Assembly: GCA_943912265.1 (NCBI GenBank)
Contig: CALTTS010000001.1
Coordinates: 245,383-309,382, forward strand
Length of the DNA: 64,000 nt
From: an uncultured Xanthomonas sp.
Lineage (GTDB): Bacteria; Pseudomonadota; Gammaproteobacteria; Xanthomonadales; Xanthomonadaceae
Direction: 5' to 3'
Shown here piece by piece: positions 34,061 through 42,235 of the stretch. Positions within the stretch are counted from its first letter, which is position 1. Every line of letters begins with the position of its first letter. The position numbers were made by a program, and so were the translations under genes. The notes under the pieces were generated by a model. It was not told where the DNA came from and did not search any database. It saw nothing but the letters and a program-made list of their open reading frames with translations.

Positions 34061-34615
34061 ATGATGCCCACCCGATTCCTCCGGTCCGCCGTCCTCGTCC
34101 TGCTCGCCCTCGGCCTGGCCGGCTGCGGTTTCCACCTGCGCAACGCGCTCAAGCTCCCGCCCGACGTGCCGGCGGTGAAGGTGGTCTCGACCACGCCGTA
34201 CAGCGAGCTGGTCATGGCCCTCGAACGCAGCCTGCAGTCCGCGGGCGCGAAGCTCGCCGGCGACGACGATGCCGGCGCGGCGCGGCTGGACGTGGTGTCC
34301 GAGCGCTGGGGCGACCTGCCGATCGCGCTGGACGCGCAGGGCCGCGCGCAGGAATTCAGCCTGCGCTATGCGGTGATCTTCGTGTTCAAGCGTCCCGACG
34401 GCAGCGTGCTGGTGCCGCAGCAGGTGGTGGAGCTGTCGCGCGACTACGTGGCGCCGCCGGTGGACGCCACCGGCACCACCACCGAGCGCGAGATCCTCGC
34501 CGACGAGCTGCGCAGGGACATGGCCGCCTCGATCCTGCGCCGCATCGACAGCGTGGTGCGGGCCAACGGCCTGACGCCGCCGGCCGCGGCCGAACCCGCG
34601 CCGCCGGCGCAGTAA
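34061..34615 (+). CDS. lptE: LPS-assembly lipoprotein LptE
   Basis: Outer-membrane lipoprotein that plugs the LptD barrel in lipopolysaccharide export. The 184-residue product starts MMPTRFLRS at 34061 and has a lipobox LAGC with Cys22, followed by GFHLRNA, the typical opening of mature LptE. A Pro/Ala tail ends the protein. A start at 33977 would place a long unstructured extension before the signal and is rejected. It is flanked by leuS and holA as expected. Confidence 0.92.
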   Translation: MMPTRFLRSAVLVLLALGLAGCGFHLRNALKLPPDVPAVKVVSTTPYSELVMALERSLQSAGAKLAGDDDAGAARLDVVSERWGDLPIALDAQGRAQEFSLRYAVIFVFKRPDGSVLVPQQVVELSRDYVAPPVDATGTTTEREILADELRRDMAASILRRIDSVVRANGLTPPAAAEPAPPAQ

Positions 34616-34650
34616 GGCGCCGGGCACGGCCGGCGGAGCGGCGTCGCACG

Positions 34651-35685
34651 ATGGAACTCAAGCCCGAACAGCTCCTTGCGCAGGCGGCCTCGCAGCCGCT
34701 CGCGCCGGTCTACCTGATCGCCGGCCCGGAGACCCTGCGCGTGCTCGAAGCGGCCGATGCGGTGCGCGCCCGCGCCCGCGCCGCCGGCATCACCGAGCGC
34801 GAGGTGTTCGACGCCGACGGCCGCGATTTCGACTGGAACGCGCTGGAGCGCGCCTTCCAGTCGCCGGGCCTGTTCAGCAGCATGCGCCTGATCGAACTGC
34901 GCCTGCCTTCCGGCAAGCCGGGCAAGGAGGGCGCGCAGGTGATCGCCGACTTCTGTGCCGACCCGCCCGGCGATGTGGTGCTGCTGGTCACCGCCGGCGA
35001 CTGGAGCAAGTCGCACCAGGGCAAGTGGAGCGATGCGGTGGCGAAAGCCGGCGTGCTGTCGGTGGCCTGGGCGATCAAGCCGCACGAACTGCCGGACTGG
35101 ATCGAGCGCCGCCTGCGCGGGAAAGGCGTGCAGGCCGATGCTTCGGCCGTGCAGGAACTGGCCGATCGGGTGGAGGGTAACCTGCTGGCCGCCGCGCAGG
35201 AAATCGACAAGCTGGCGCTGCTGGCCGACGGCCGCGCGCTCGATGCCGCCGGCATGCGCGACCTCGTTGCCGACGCGGCGCGCTACGACGTGTTCGGCCT
35301 GGTCGAGGCCACGCTGGCCGGGCGCCCGGCCCAGGCGGGCCGCATGCTGCGCGGCCTGCGCGCCGAAGGCGAGCAGGTGGCGGCACTGATGCCGGTGGTC
35401 GTGCGCGAACTGCTGCGCACCGCCGTGCTCGCCCGTGCCCAGGCGCGCGGGGCCAACCTCGCCGCCGAGATGAAGTCGCAGGGCATCTGGGAATCCCGGC
35501 AGGCGCCGTTCCGGCGCGCGCTGCAGCGGCACCCTTCGCCGGTGCGCTGGGAGCGCTTCGTCGCCGTGGCTTCGCGCATCGACCGCGCGGCCAAGGGGCG
35601 GGGCGAGGGCGACCCGTGGGTGGCGCTGGAGCGGCTGCTGATGGCGGTGGCCGAAGCGCGCGCGGTCCGGTTGCTGGTGGCATGA
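34651..35685 (+). CDS. holA: DNA polymerase III delta subunit
   Basis: Clamp-loader subunit that opens the beta sliding clamp. The 344-residue product matches the family in length and in blocks such as APVYLIAGPETLRVLEAADAVR, FSSMRLIELRLPSGKPG and LVEATLAGRPAQAGRMLRGL. It lies 35 bases after lptE, and its stop codon overlaps the ATG of nadD (ATGA), so the two are translationally coupled. Confidence 0.94.
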   Translation: MELKPEQLLAQAASQPLAPVYLIAGPETLRVLEAADAVRARARAAGITEREVFDADGRDFDWNALERAFQSPGLFSSMRLIELRLPSGKPGKEGAQVIADFCADPPGDVVLLVTAGDWSKSHQGKWSDAVAKAGVLSVAWAIKPHELPDWIERRLRGKGVQADASAVQELADRVEGNLLAAAQEIDKLALLADGRALDAAGMRDLVADAARYDVFGLVEATLAGRPAQAGRMLRGLRAEGEQVAALMPVVVRELLRTAVLARAQARGANLAAEMKSQGIWESRQAPFRRALQRHPSPVRWERFVAVASRIDRAAKGRGEGDPWVALERLLMAVAEARAVRLLVA

Positions 35686-36368
35686 CCGGCGCGCGCGGAG
35701 CCGGGTTGCGGCTGTACTACGGCGGCACCTTCGACCCGGTGCACAACGGGCATCTGGCGATCGCCCGCGCTGCGCGCGACGAACTCGGCGTGGACGTGCG
35801 CTTCGTCCCGGCCGCCGACCCGCCGCACCGCGCCCCGCCGGGCGCCGATGCCGAGCAGCGCATCGGCCTGCTCGAACTGGCGGTGGCCGCCGAGCCCGGC
35901 CTGCGCGTGGACCGGCGCGAACTGCTGCGCGCTGCCCTCGACCCGGCCCGCCCGTCCTATACCGTGGACACGCTGCGCGAACTGCGCGAGCAGTACGGCT
36001 TGCGCGCGCCGCTGGCCTGGCTGGTCGGGGCCGACAGCCTGGCCGGATTGGCCAGCTGGCACGAATGGACCGACATCCCCGCGCTCGCGCACCTCGTGGT
36101 CGCGGACCGGGCCGGCAGTCCGCTGGACCCGCGCGAACTGGACCCGGCGCTGGCCGGGGCGCTGGAAGGGCGCTGGACCGATGACGCCAGGGAACTGGCC
36201 GCCTTGCCCGCAGGGCGCGTGCTGCGCCTGCGCCAGCCGCTGCGGCCCGAATCGGCCAGCGACGTGCGGATGCGCATGGCCACCGGCGGCGACTGGCGCG
36301 CGCTGCTGCCGCCGCCGGTGGCGGCGCGGATCGCCGCCGAGGGGCTCTACGGAATGTCGCCGGCCTGA
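35682..36368 (+). CDS. nadD: nicotinate-nucleotide adenylyltransferase
   Basis: Adenylates nicotinate mononucleotide in NAD synthesis. The 228-residue product has YYGGTFDPVHNGHL near residue 13 (the nucleotidyltransferase HxGH motif) and SASDVRMRMA near the C-terminus (the SxxxxR motif). It begins inside the holA stop codon. Confidence 0.95.
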   Translation: MTGARGAGLRLYYGGTFDPVHNGHLAIARAARDELGVDVRFVPAADPPHRAPPGADAEQRIGLLELAVAAEPGLRVDRRELLRAALDPARPSYTVDTLRELREQYGLRAPLAWLVGADSLAGLASWHEWTDIPALAHLVVADRAGSPLDPRELDPALAGALEGRWTDDARELAALPAGRVLRLRQPLRPESASDVRMRMATGGDWRALLPPPVAARIAAEGLYGMSPA

Positions 36369-36400
36369 GCCGGCCGGGCGGGGCCGGCGGCGCTTCACGG

Positions 36401-36406
36401 TATAAT
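36401..36406 (+). promoter_or_regulatory. consensus -10 box before rsfS
   Basis: TATAAT, a perfect -10 hexamer, lies 25 bases upstream of the rsfS start in otherwise very GC-rich sequence. No good -35 is visible. It may give rsfS-rlmH a promoter of their own inside the leuS cluster. Confidence 0.45.
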
Positions 36407-36430
36407 CCGCGCCGCAAACCTACCGAGTCC

Positions 36431-36856
36431 GTGCCCTTGTCCAGCGAAGCCCACGTCATCAAGACCCGCCTGCCCAGCCCGCCGCCCGCGGTGGACGTCC
36501 TGCTCGCCACGGTGCGCGAGGCACTGGCCGAGTTGAAGGCCAAGGATGTCGTCGAAATCGACGTGCGCGGCAAGTCCAGCGTGGCCGACTGGATGGTGAT
36601 CGCTTCGGGCACCTCCACCCGCCACGTCAAGTCGATTGCCGACGAGGCCGTCAAGTTCGCCAAGAAGCTCGATGTCATGCCGCTGGGCGTGGAAGGCGAG
36701 CGCGAGGCAGAGTGGGTGCTGGTCGATCTGGGGGACGTGATCGTGCATGTCATGCTGCCGCGCGTGCGCGAGTTCTACGCGTTGGAGCGGCTGTGGACGG
36801 TGGGCGACCATGCGCCGCGCACGGCGGATGAAGCCGACGATGTCGCCGAGGTCTGA
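36431..36856 (+). CDS. rsfS: ribosomal silencing factor RsfS
   Basis: Binds protein uL14 and keeps the 50S subunit from joining 30S when nutrients run low. The 141-residue product has the family core DVVEIDVRGKSSVADWMVIASGTSTRHVKSIADEAV and EWVLVDLGDVIVHVM. GTG at 36431 is the probable start. An 8-bp hairpin (36862-36869 with 36873-36880) lies between it and rlmH. Confidence 0.93.
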   Translation: MPLSSEAHVIKTRLPSPPPAVDVLLATVREALAELKAKDVVEIDVRGKSSVADWMVIASGTSTRHVKSIADEAVKFAKKLDVMPLGVEGEREAEWVLVDLGDVIVHVMLPRVREFYALERLWTVGDHAPRTADEADDVAEV

Positions 36857-36916
36857 TCGTATTGGCTTGGGGCAAGCCAAACCGGATCATCGTGCCGGGT
36901 TGAATCGGGCAGGGCG

Positions 36917-37387
36917 TTGAAAGCCCGTCTGATCGCCACCGGAGAGCGCGCCCCGACATGGGTCGCGCAGGGATTCGGCGAATACCAGAAGCGCTTGTCG
37001 CACTGGCTGCCGCTTGAGCTGATCGAGATCGAACCCGGCCTGCGCGGCAAGGGCCGCGACCCGCAGCGTGCCATCGAAGACGAAGGCCGGCGCGTGCTGG
37101 CCGCATTGCCTAAGAACGCGCGGGTCGTCGCGCTCGACGTGCCCGGTCGCCAGCTCAGTTCGGAACAGCTGGCCCAGCGCCTGGAGTTCTGGCGCAGCCA
37201 GGGGCGAGATCTCGCTTTCCTGATCGGTGGCCCCGAAGGGCATGCCCCCGACGTGCGCGCGGCTGCCGACGAGCTGTGGTCGCTCGGTCCATTGACCCTG
37301 CCGCACATGCTGGCCCGCCTCGTCGTGGCCGAACAGCTCTATCGCGCCGCCGCGATGCTGGCAGGACATCCATATCATCGCGGGTAG
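36917..37387 (+). CDS. rlmH: 23S rRNA pseudouridine-1915 N3-methyltransferase RlmH
   Basis: SPOUT methyltransferase of helix 69 in 23S rRNA. The 156-residue product starts with TTG at 36917 (AGGG just upstream) and reads MKARLIATGERAPTW. FLIGGPEGHAPDV is the cofactor-binding loop, and LTLPHMLARLVVAEQLYRA is the conserved C-terminal segment. It ends the leuS-to-rlmH cluster; a strong terminator follows. Confidence 0.94.
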   Translation: MKARLIATGERAPTWVAQGFGEYQKRLSHWLPLELIEIEPGLRGKGRDPQRAIEDEGRRVLAALPKNARVVALDVPGRQLSSEQLAQRLEFWRSQGRDLAFLIGGPEGHAPDVRAAADELWSLGPLTLPHMLARLVVAEQLYRAAAMLAGHPYHRG

Positions 37388-37425
37388 GGCGTCGATATCA
37401 GGGTTCATGTGTCGCTGGCATTAAA

Positions 37426-37465
37426 AAACCGCCCCTTCGAAAGAAGGGGCGGTTTCGTTTTTGAC
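37426..37465. terminator. bidirectional rho-independent terminator
   Basis: AAACCGCCCCTTC (37426-37438) and its inverse complement (37443-37455) enclose a GAAA tetraloop. A run of A before and CGTTTTT after give U tracts on both strands, so it can end both rlmH and the convergent TonB receptor gene. Confidence 0.93.
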
Positions 37466-37494
37466 ACTGTCTTGATTTTCAGCCTGTGAATGGA

Positions 37495-40400
37495 TCAGAA
37501 ATCCAGTGACACGGTGAACATCGCATATCGAGGTGTCTGATATGCCAACGGCATCAGATAGGTGTTGCTGACGGTGTAGGGATCGTCTTCCGAGGTCACG
37601 TCAAGCTGCAGCGGCTTGCGCTCGTTCAATGCATTGAACACTTGCAGGCTGACGCGGAGGTGATTGTCGAAACCAGCCGGAGTCCAAGTTACCCCCAAGT
37701 CGTAGAGGTGGGTCCACGGGGTACGGACCTTGCCGGGCTTGGCGACCTGACCAAAGCAGGTGTGATAGGCGCTGCCGTATCTCGCCGGATCGCCTGCATA
37801 CGAACCTTCGTCGACGGTGCCGTCAGGGTTGTAGAAGCCCAAGCAGCTGACTGGCATGCCCGACAGGATGCGGGCGGTGCCGCTTACTGTCCACTCATCG
37901 CTCAAGGCATAGCTGCCACGGATCTTCAACTGGTGGCGACGATCATTGGCGAGATAGCCGTCGGAGAACTGCATCAGCTGGGCTACATCCCAATCCTGAG
38001 TCTTGGAGATGTTGGTCTGACCAAGTTCTGACTTGACCTGACCTTCGGTATTGCCTTGCAGTTTGCTGTAGGTGTAGTCGACGCGGGCTTCCCACTTGCC
38101 GTCCCATGCACGCTCCAGGAACAGGTCAATGGCCTTGTACCGGCGTTTCACGCCTTGATCGAAGCCCAGATCTGCAGAACTAATCTTCTTGTCCAAGCGC
38201 TGGCCAGTAGGGTTTCCGTTGGCGTCCACTTGGGCAAAACTGTAGGTGTTGCTGCCGCCAGGGTTGAACATGTAGCAGCCCGCAACCTGATAGTCGTTGC
38301 CGTTAGCGTCGGTAGCGATGTACTTGCCTGCCTTGTAGTCTTTCTTCTTGTACGTCAGCCCGGCCGCGTTCATCAGGTCATCCGGGCCGCAGAAGTCGTC
38401 GATGGCTGACTTCAGGTCGCGGTAGGTGAGCTTTGCACCATAAGACCAGTGCTGGGCGAATGAGCTTTCGAAGCCGAGAATGTACTCGTCTTGATACATG
38501 TTCTTCAAGTCGCTCGGAGCAAAGGACTTCACATCAACGGGGGCGCCAGTTTCCATATTGGAGGAGACCGGGCCCGGGGCCGGTCCGCCATTCAGGCCTT
38601 TAACTGCTGTCAGACCAGTTGGTGCTCCGTACTGGTCGATGCCGGTATAGGTGAAGTATTCGCTGGTATAGGTAGATGCCGATGCGCCACGGATGGCAAC
38701 GTTGTTCGGCATGGCCAGATAGTAGCGGCCAGCATTGCCGAATACCTTCAGGCTGGAATCGCCGAACACATCCCACGATGCACCGATGCGTGGAGCCCAC
38801 TGGTTCTTGGAGTCCATGTAGACTTCGCCGGCTTCGTTCTTGTTGGTGAACTTGTCGTTGCGGATGCCGAGCGACAGCAGGATGTTGTCAGTCACCCTCC
38901 AGCGATCTTCCAAATAGTAGGCGTCCTGCTTCAACTCCATGTTGGTGTTGTTGTAGTAACGCAGCTGGCGTGCGTAGTAGCCGTTTGGATTGGCGGCGGA
39001 TACAGGCGAGCCTACGCCAAGCGCCCCGCTGATGTTGCCGGTGGTACGGCCGTAAGACCAATAGTCGGCTACCTGTGCAGTACCCTCGTTCTTGGCCTTG
39101 AATTTCATGTTGTCCACGCCGGCGGTCAGCGTGTGGTCACCCAAAACCCATTCCAGATCGAGGCGCACGCCGTCAGTCTGGTCAGTGGCATCTTTCGACT
39201 GGTAACCGCCGCTGGTTTGAGCCGTAGCCGTGCCGTAGGCCGGATTCCGGTTGGTTGCGACAACGTAGGGCACACCTGGGAGAATCGACGGATTGATTTG
39301 GCGATAGGCGAAGCGTCCATGCCCATATTGGGCATTCAAGGTCAGGGTATCCGTGAGATAGCCCGTGTACTTGAGAATCGAGAACTCGCTGTTCTTTTTG
39401 TTGGGAGTGGGGACGGTGCCCTGGATCTCACTGCCCCACGTCGTGGTGTCCCAATCGTAGTTGTAGTACGAGCCCTTGTTCTCGTACTTTTCACTCATGT
39501 AAGTGAAAGCCAGCAGGTTGTTGTCGTTGATGTTCCAGTCCAGTTTTGCGTAGATCTTCGGATCCGTGAGCTTGGACTTGGTGGCGCGCTGGATTGCACC
39601 TGTTTCAGGATTGTTTGGTGCGGTGCGCGCGTTGGATTCATAGGCTTCGGCCGAAATGAAGCCGAACAGCCGATCCTTGATCAATGGGCCGCTGATGTAG
39701 GCGCTGTAAGTGGTGTTCCAAGAGGTATCTTCACTGCCCCGAGACTGAATGAGCCCAGGGAGGTTGGGGTCCGTGTACTCGTATCCGTTGGGGAGCGACA
39801 GTTTCGGGTAGTAGTAACCATGGTTGCTGGCGCGCAGTTCGCTCGGCACGATGTTGAGCTGACCACCGTAATGCAATTCGTTCGAGCCAGATGCGCCGAC
39901 CTGGTTGATGACGCCGCCGGACGAGCGGCCGTACTTTGCGCTGTAGCCGCCGGTAAATGTTTCCTGCTGGGCAATGGAACCGTAAGGCAGGGAGAAGCCG
40001 CCAAGATTCGAAAGCGGATCCGAGCTCAGGAATCCATTGATGTAATAGGCATTTTCCGAGGCACTTGCGCCGCCAAAGGAAACCGTTCCCGACAAGGCCG
40101 AGAAGCCGGCGGCACCGGGGTTGGCACCAGGAGCAAGAAGCGCAATGGCTTCGGCAGAGCGCCGCATCGGCAGGCGTTCGAGCTGCTCCGCCGTGATCAC
40201 GGTACGGGTATCCGTTTGAGTCACATCGATTGCAGGAACTTGGGCACCCGTTACGGTGACCGTGCTCAGACTGGTGACATCATCGAACGGGACGTAGGCG
40301 CTTGAGCCCACGGTTACCGTTACTTGGCGCTTGCCGAGGCCCTGAGCCTCGACGGTATAGCTACCAACCGGAAGCGAGCTGGCGTTATAACGACCGGAAG

Positions 40401-40596
40401 CATCCGCGGTGATGGTGCGGCTGAAGCCGCTGTTATTTGTGACGACAATAGTGGTCCCCGCGGGAACCGTGCCGTAGATGCTGCCGGACGTGCTCTGCGC
40501 CATGGCGACACCGCCGTGCGCCAGGCACGCGCCCAGCATGACAGCCAATGCGGTGCGCTTCAGCGTGTACGCACTTCCTGGGGTGTGATTCTTCAT
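37495..40596 (-). CDS. Oar-type TonB-dependent outer-membrane receptor with carboxypeptidase-regulatory domain
   Basis: The 1033-residue product has a signal peptide (about 1-34, ending GGVAMAQ), a carboxypeptidase-regulatory-like beta domain (about 35-115, TITADASGRYNASSLPVGSYTVEAQG), a plug (about 125-230, TRTVITAEQLERLPMRRS and GGVINQVGASGSNELHYGG) and a beta-barrel ending in aromatic phenylalanine (TVSLDF). This resembles the Oar group, which takes up large or unknown substrates; the ligand is unknown. GGAGAG precedes the ATG at 40596. Base composition is clearly less GC-rich than its neighbours (two 60-base lines counted at 45 and 58 percent). It lies between rlmH and maf, genes that are usually closer together. 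Confidence 0.92.
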   Translation of the reverse strand: MKNHTPGSAYTLKRTALAVMLGACLAHGGVAMAQSTSGSIYGTVPAGTTIVVTNNSGFSRTITADASGRYNASSLPVGSYTVEAQGLGKRQVTVTVGSSAYVPFDDVTSLSTVTVTGAQVPAIDVTQTDTRTVITAEQLERLPMRRSAEAIALLAPGANPGAAGFSALSGTVSFGGASASENAYYINGFLSSDPLSNLGGFSLPYGSIAQQETFTGGYSAKYGRSSGGVINQVGASGSNELHYGGQLNIVPSELRASNHGYYYPKLSLPNGYEYTDPNLPGLIQSRGSEDTSWNTTYSAYISGPLIKDRLFGFISAEAYESNARTAPNNPETGAIQRATKSKLTDPKIYAKLDWNINDNNLLAFTYMSEKYENKGSYYNYDWDTTTWGSEIQGTVPTPNKKNSEFSILKYTGYLTDTLTLNAQYGHGRFAYRQINPSILPGVPYVVATNRNPAYGTATAQTSGGYQSKDATDQTDGVRLDLEWVLGDHTLTAGVDNMKFKAKNEGTAQVADYWSYGRTTGNISGALGVGSPVSAANPNGYYARQLRYYNNTNMELKQDAYYLEDRWRVTDNILLSLGIRNDKFTNKNEAGEVYMDSKNQWAPRIGASWDVFGDSSLKVFGNAGRYYLAMPNNVAIRGASASTYTSEYFTYTGIDQYGAPTGLTAVKGLNGGPAPGPVSSNMETGAPVDVKSFAPSDLKNMYQDEYILGFESSFAQHWSYGAKLTYRDLKSAIDDFCGPDDLMNAAGLTYKKKDYKAGKYIATDANGNDYQVAGCYMFNPGGSNTYSFAQVDANGNPTGQRLDKKISSADLGFDQGVKRRYKAIDLFLERAWDGKWEARVDYTYSKLQGNTEGQVKSELGQTNISKTQDWDVAQLMQFSDGYLANDRRHQLKIRGSYALSDEWTVSGTARILSGMPVSCLGFYNPDGTVDEGSYAGDPARYGSAYHTCFGQVAKPGKVRTPWTHLYDLGVTWTPAGFDNHLRVSLQVFNALNERKPLQLDVTSEDDPYTVSNTYLMPLAYQTPRYAMFTVSLDF

Positions 40597-40777
40597 CAGG
40601 TTTCTCTCTCCACATGGGACAAGGCGTCTCTGGAAATCCCTTCGCGAATCAATGCGTTGGGCACTGTTAGGCCGCCCCTGGAAAAGGGGGGCTTAACCAG
40701 AACCTAACCAAAATCGGCGGCGATGACAAGCGACAGGAGATGCGGGAGAGCGATGGGGGTAGGAAAAGCCAGCCTTA

Positions 40778-41542
40778 TCAATGGGTTGATGGTCCGAGCG
40801 CCGTGCCCAGCTCGAACGCCACATCCAGGTTCACCGACACGGAGGTTTCGCCGATGGCGACCGGGGTGCTTTCGGCATCGGCCATCTTGGCCATGGCCAG
40901 CATCGGGACCGGGCGGATGCCGTCGCCGCTGCCTTCGTTGATGCTGACGATGCGGCGGACCTTCAGGCCCAGGGCCTTGGCATAGGTGTCCGCGCGCGCC
41001 TGAGCTTGCTTGAGGGCGTCGAGACGCGCGCGGGCATACAACGGCTCGGGATCGTCGATGCCGAAGAATGGGCCGTTGATCTGGTTGGCGCCCTGCGCGG
41101 CCAGCGCGTCCAGCGCCTTGCCGAGCCGGGACAGGTCGCGCACCTTCAGGCTGACCGAATTGCTCGCCTGGTAGCCGGTGATCTTCGGCGGCTGGTTGTC
41201 GGCGTACTGATATTGCGGATTCAGGTGGATGCCGCTGGTCTGCACGTCCTTGTCGGGGATGCCGGCGGCCTTGATGGCGGCCAGCACGCGGGTCATCTGC
41301 TCGGCATTCTGGCGCATGGCGGTGTTGCCGTCGGCGGCCTGGGTGACCACGCCGGCGGAAATGCTGGCGATGTCCGGCGCCCGGCTGGCTTCGGCGCGGG
41401 TGGAGATCGACAGCAGGGTGCCATCGGCCGAAATGGTGGCGGCGGTTTGTGCGGCGGCAGGCAGGGCGGCCAGCCCGGCGGTGGCCATGAAGGCGGCGAG
41501 GGCGAGCGGGCGCAGCATCGGGACGGACATCGGGACGGACAT
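40778..41542 (-). CDS. SIMPL-domain (DUF541) periplasmic protein
   Basis: The 254-residue product has a signal peptide ending PAAAQ and a DUF541/SIMPL domain: ISTRAEASRAPDIASISAGV and ARLDALKQAQARADTYAKALGLKVRRIVSINE are family blocks. The E. coli relative YggE is linked to oxidative stress tolerance, but the mechanism is unknown. The start is taken at 41542, six bases after AAGGAG. The codons there form a tandem repeat, with further in-frame ATGs at 41530 and 41518. The 181-base gap to the TonB receptor probably holds that gene's promoter. Confidence 0.88.
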   Translation of the reverse strand: MSVPMSVPMLRPLALAAFMATAGLAALPAAAQTAATISADGTLLSISTRAEASRAPDIASISAGVVTQAADGNTAMRQNAEQMTRVLAAIKAAGIPDKDVQTSGIHLNPQYQYADNQPPKITGYQASNSVSLKVRDLSRLGKALDALAAQGANQINGPFFGIDDPEPLYARARLDALKQAQARADTYAKALGLKVRRIVSINEGSGDGIRPVPMLAMAKMADAESTPVAIGETSVSVNLDVAFELGTALGPSTH

Positions 41543-41668
41543 CGGGGACTCCTTGGCACGCGGGCCTGGCGGATGGTGTGCCAGAGCCTGTCGTGGCTTG
41601 TCTGAATGGGCAGTGATCCGGCCCGGGCCATCACCATTCAAGAGGGTACGGCGGGGTATCCTGTAAGC

Positions 41669-42235
41669 ATGCTTTATCTCGCCTCCCAGTCCCCGCGCCG
41701 GGCCGAACTGCTGGCCCGCCTCGGGCCGGCATTCGAGCCGCTGGCACTCGACGTGCCGGAAATCCGTGCGCCCGGCGAAACCGCACAGGACTATGTCCGC
41801 CGCGTGTCCGCCGAAAAGGCCCGTGCCGGCTGGGACAAGGTCCGGCATCGGCCGGGCGCCGTGGTGCTGTCGGCCGATACCGAGGTGATCCTCGACGGCG
41901 ACGTGTTCGGCAAGCCGGCCGATGCCGCCGATGCCGCCGCGATGCTGCGCCGGCTGTCCGGCCGCACCCATGAAGTGCTGTCGGTGGTGACGGCGGCAAT
42001 GGAGGGGCGCCAGACCCAGGTGGAAAGCCGCTCGGACGTGACGTTCGCCCCGCTGGATGAGGCCGACATCGCCGCCTACGTCGCCAGCGGCGAGCCGATG
42101 GGCAAGGCCGGCGCCTACGCCATCCAGGGGCCGGGCGAGCGCTTCGTGGCGCATCTGTCCGGCAGCCATTCGGGCGTGATGGGCTTGCCGATGCACGAAA
42201 CCTGGACCCTGCTGCGCGAATTCGGAGTGCTCTGA
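41669..42235 (+). CDS. maf: Maf-family nucleotide pyrophosphatase
   Basis: Hydrolyses non-canonical or damaged nucleoside triphosphates. The 188-residue product opens MLYLASQSPRRAELLARLG (the Maf signature SxSPRR) and has VVLSADTEVILDG and GKAGAYAIQGPGERFV; the pattern is nearest the dTTP/UTP-specific YhdE group. Its stop overlaps the ATG of rng by one base (TGATG), so translation is coupled. Confidence 0.93.
   Translation: MLYLASQSPRRAELLARLGPAFEPLALDVPEIRAPGETAQDYVRRVSAEKARAGWDKVRHRPGAVVLSADTEVILDGDVFGKPADAADAAAMLRRLSGRTHEVLSVVTAAMEGRQTQVESRSDVTFAPLDEADIAAYVASGEPMGKAGAYAIQGPGERFVAHLSGSHSGVMGLPMHETWTLLREFGVL

Noticed and set aside
36862..36880. Terminator between rsfS and rlmH
   Set aside because: It has an 8-bp stem without a U tract and lies between two genes usually read together; kept only as a note under rsfS.
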